NCBI GenBank assembly: GCA_905221605.1
Contig: CAJNDS010001491.1
Span: 1-64,000, forward strand
Direction of reading: 5' to 3'
Source: Symbiodinium natans
Lineage: Eukaryota > Sar > Dinophyceae > Suessiales > Symbiodiniaceae
Length of the DNA: 64,000 bases
Positions 62,303-64,000 of this stretch are shown piece after piece. How positions within the stretch are numbered: the first letter of the stretch is position 1; every line of letters starts with the position of its first letter. Made by a program: the position numbers and the translations under genes. Below the pieces are notes generated by a model. The model was given only the letters and a program-made list of their open reading frames with translations, was not told the origin of the DNA and did not search any database.

Positions 62303-64000
62303 AGGGGCGTGCTCGGTATGTAAGCTGCGCGATGCTCGAGTTGCAAGCTCGTTCTGAGTTTCCTGGAGGGCGGAGACCCATCAAAAGCGTCTCGCCAGCA
62401 GCTCAGCAGCATCTGCGTCCTCAACTGACTCAGCAGCAGCCTCTTCCACACTGGCACCGCGACAAAGAGGAAGTGGACGATCAAAGCACGCTGCCCATGC
62501 CAGAAGACTCACGTCTGTGCCCGCAAGCGAATACTCATGCGAAGCATGACTGTGAGAGGAATGCTAGTAAGCTAGTACTACAGTGTGGCACCGTGCAACC
62601 AAAACAGCGAACCCACAGTTCCTGGAGACACCAAAATGTTTGGGCACGGTCCTGGTCCGTAGCCAACATATCACAGTCCAGTGGCAAATAACACAACCAT
62701 TGCCCCATCATGGCCCACCCCTCCACGCATTCAGTCAGGTTGCCTTCCAACGACGCACAAAACAACCGCTGCTTCCTCTCTATGGCTTCCCCAGCCATGG
62801 CACGTTGGAAAGAAGAAGCCCCAGCGCCGCAGAACTCTTACACACAGAACAGAGCCTTTGGAGCTTCAGGTATTCCCAGAGATGGCAAAGCCAAAAAATG
62901 TTGTAGGCGAAGTGCCCTAGACCCAAACAGCGCAGTGTGAGAGTGGTGAGAATGATGCATAAAGCATGAGAGGCTTTTCAAACGCTGTTCGAAGGCTTGC
63001 AAGGTCGCAGAAGTTGACAGCCTTGCAGGCGCTCCACTGCTGGAGCTTCGCTTTCTTGCTTTCCTGGGACCAAGTTCTATCAAGTTGTATCACTTACTAA
63101 CGCTTATAACTTATATCCTTGACGCTGGCCCACGCGTCGCGTCACTCAAGTCCTGCCGGTCCCAGCGTCCCGGCCAGGGGCACCCTAGCACAAACCTCAC
63201 ACGGCATGCAGAGCGTGTGCAAGAGTCTGTCTGTGTGTGTGTGTGCGTGTGCAAAGACGACGTGCCAAGGTGCTTGCTTTTGTCCCAGAGAGTAAATAAG
63301 TCTTGTTCTCGTGATCAGGGCCATAGCGGTGGTGGCGCGGGCACGTGCAAAAACACTATTGCTTGGCTTGAGCCGGCATGAAAAAGCAGAGAGAACGGAG
63401 AGTTTGAACAACGGCACGGGGCGCAGAAGCTGCAGGAGCTGCTTTCATGCGTTGGCGACGGACGTGCGCTGTCATGGTCCTCGATTTTGCCAAGATTCAC
63501 CGAGCCCTCCAATTTCCTGGAAAGCCAGAAATTTTAAACTCATTCATGTTACGCTTAAGCTTGAACCCTTATACACTGAGACCTGATTATGCGATGCAAA
63601 CCTATAACTGGGCTTGTGGGGCGGCTGGGTATCGGCGCGCGGTATGACTGAGATTGTTTCACCATTTTGGAACAAGGACGAGACAATCTAATTGAAAGAC
63701 TCTGATGCACCGCTCTGACCGATGCGTTTAGGGTTTAGGGTTTAGGGTTTAGGGTGTCATCTCGCTGGCAACTATGCGCCAGCGCGCTTTTAAGCTGACA
63801 GCAGACTTGCTCTGAAGCAAGCTGCGTACCGCCAGAGACCCAAAAACTGGGTACCCCAGACATCCTTAGGCAGAAAAGCTGAGTATTCCCAAAACCCTTA
63901 ACCCCAAGTTTACTATCCGAAACAACCTACACCACAAAAGTTTGATATTCGGCCCTAAACCGAAATAGTCTACGAGCTCAGGCATCCTAAATCCATGAAC
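62303..64000 (+). repeat. Duplicated flank of copy 2, continuing past the window
   Basis: Matches 29,261-30,958 at a constant offset of 33,042 bp with no difference seen. It includes the TTTAGGG tract at 63,726-63,755. No gene is supported. Confidence 0.92.

Overview
This window looks like nuclear DNA of a dinoflagellate, probably of the Symbiodiniaceae type. Reasons: dozens of interstitial TTTAGGG (plant/dinoflagellate-type) telomere-like tracts in both orientations; GC-rich retroelement polyproteins whose Gag carries CCCH zinc fingers; a spliced-leader-like string inside an LTR; and very low density of ordinary genes. No tRNA, rRNA, CRISPR array or conventional single-copy host gene could be supported.

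Layout. 1-10,974: non-coding DNA studded with telomere-like heptamers, heptamer variants, microsatellites and small MITE-like repeats. 10,975-29,260: a GAC/CTA microsatellite into which a 17,046-bp LTR retrotransposon (11,610-28,655) has inserted. 29,261-41,260: mostly non-coding telomere-repeat-rich DNA with small repeat families and one AT-rich island holding a foreign-looking ORF (39,722-40,109). 41,282-41,381: an assembly gap. 41,382-45,611: minus-strand remains of a tyrosine-recombinase element with a methyltransferase-like domain. 45,612-61,545: a second, 5'-truncated copy of the LTR element, split by an 8.2-kb tandem array of a ~2.1-kb repeat. 61,546-64,000: the same microsatellite and flank that follow the first copy, so the second copy is a segmental duplication and not a new retrotransposition.

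The LTR element is the main interest. Its order is LTR, Gag (two CCCH fingers), in-frame UGA, aspartic protease, RT thumb/connection plus RNase H, integrase (D711, D771, E807), a degenerate methyltransferase-like segment, RT fingers/palm (YVDD), then a large accessory ORF3, then LTR. The reverse transcriptase is therefore split and permuted: palm at the 3' end of pol, thumb and RNase H at the 5' end. ORF3 encodes a Tpt1/KptA-like RNA 2'-phosphotransferase domain with all four catalytic positions, a C2H2 finger, two RanBP2-like fingers, a membrane segment, a SWIM-like zinc motif and a Zucchini/PLD-type HKD nuclease domain. The two copies carry different frameshifts in ORF3, and comparing them indicates one long ancestral reading frame. 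An LTR element with an RNA-end-processing cassette and a permuted RT is the candidate undescribed system here; its function is inferred from domains only.
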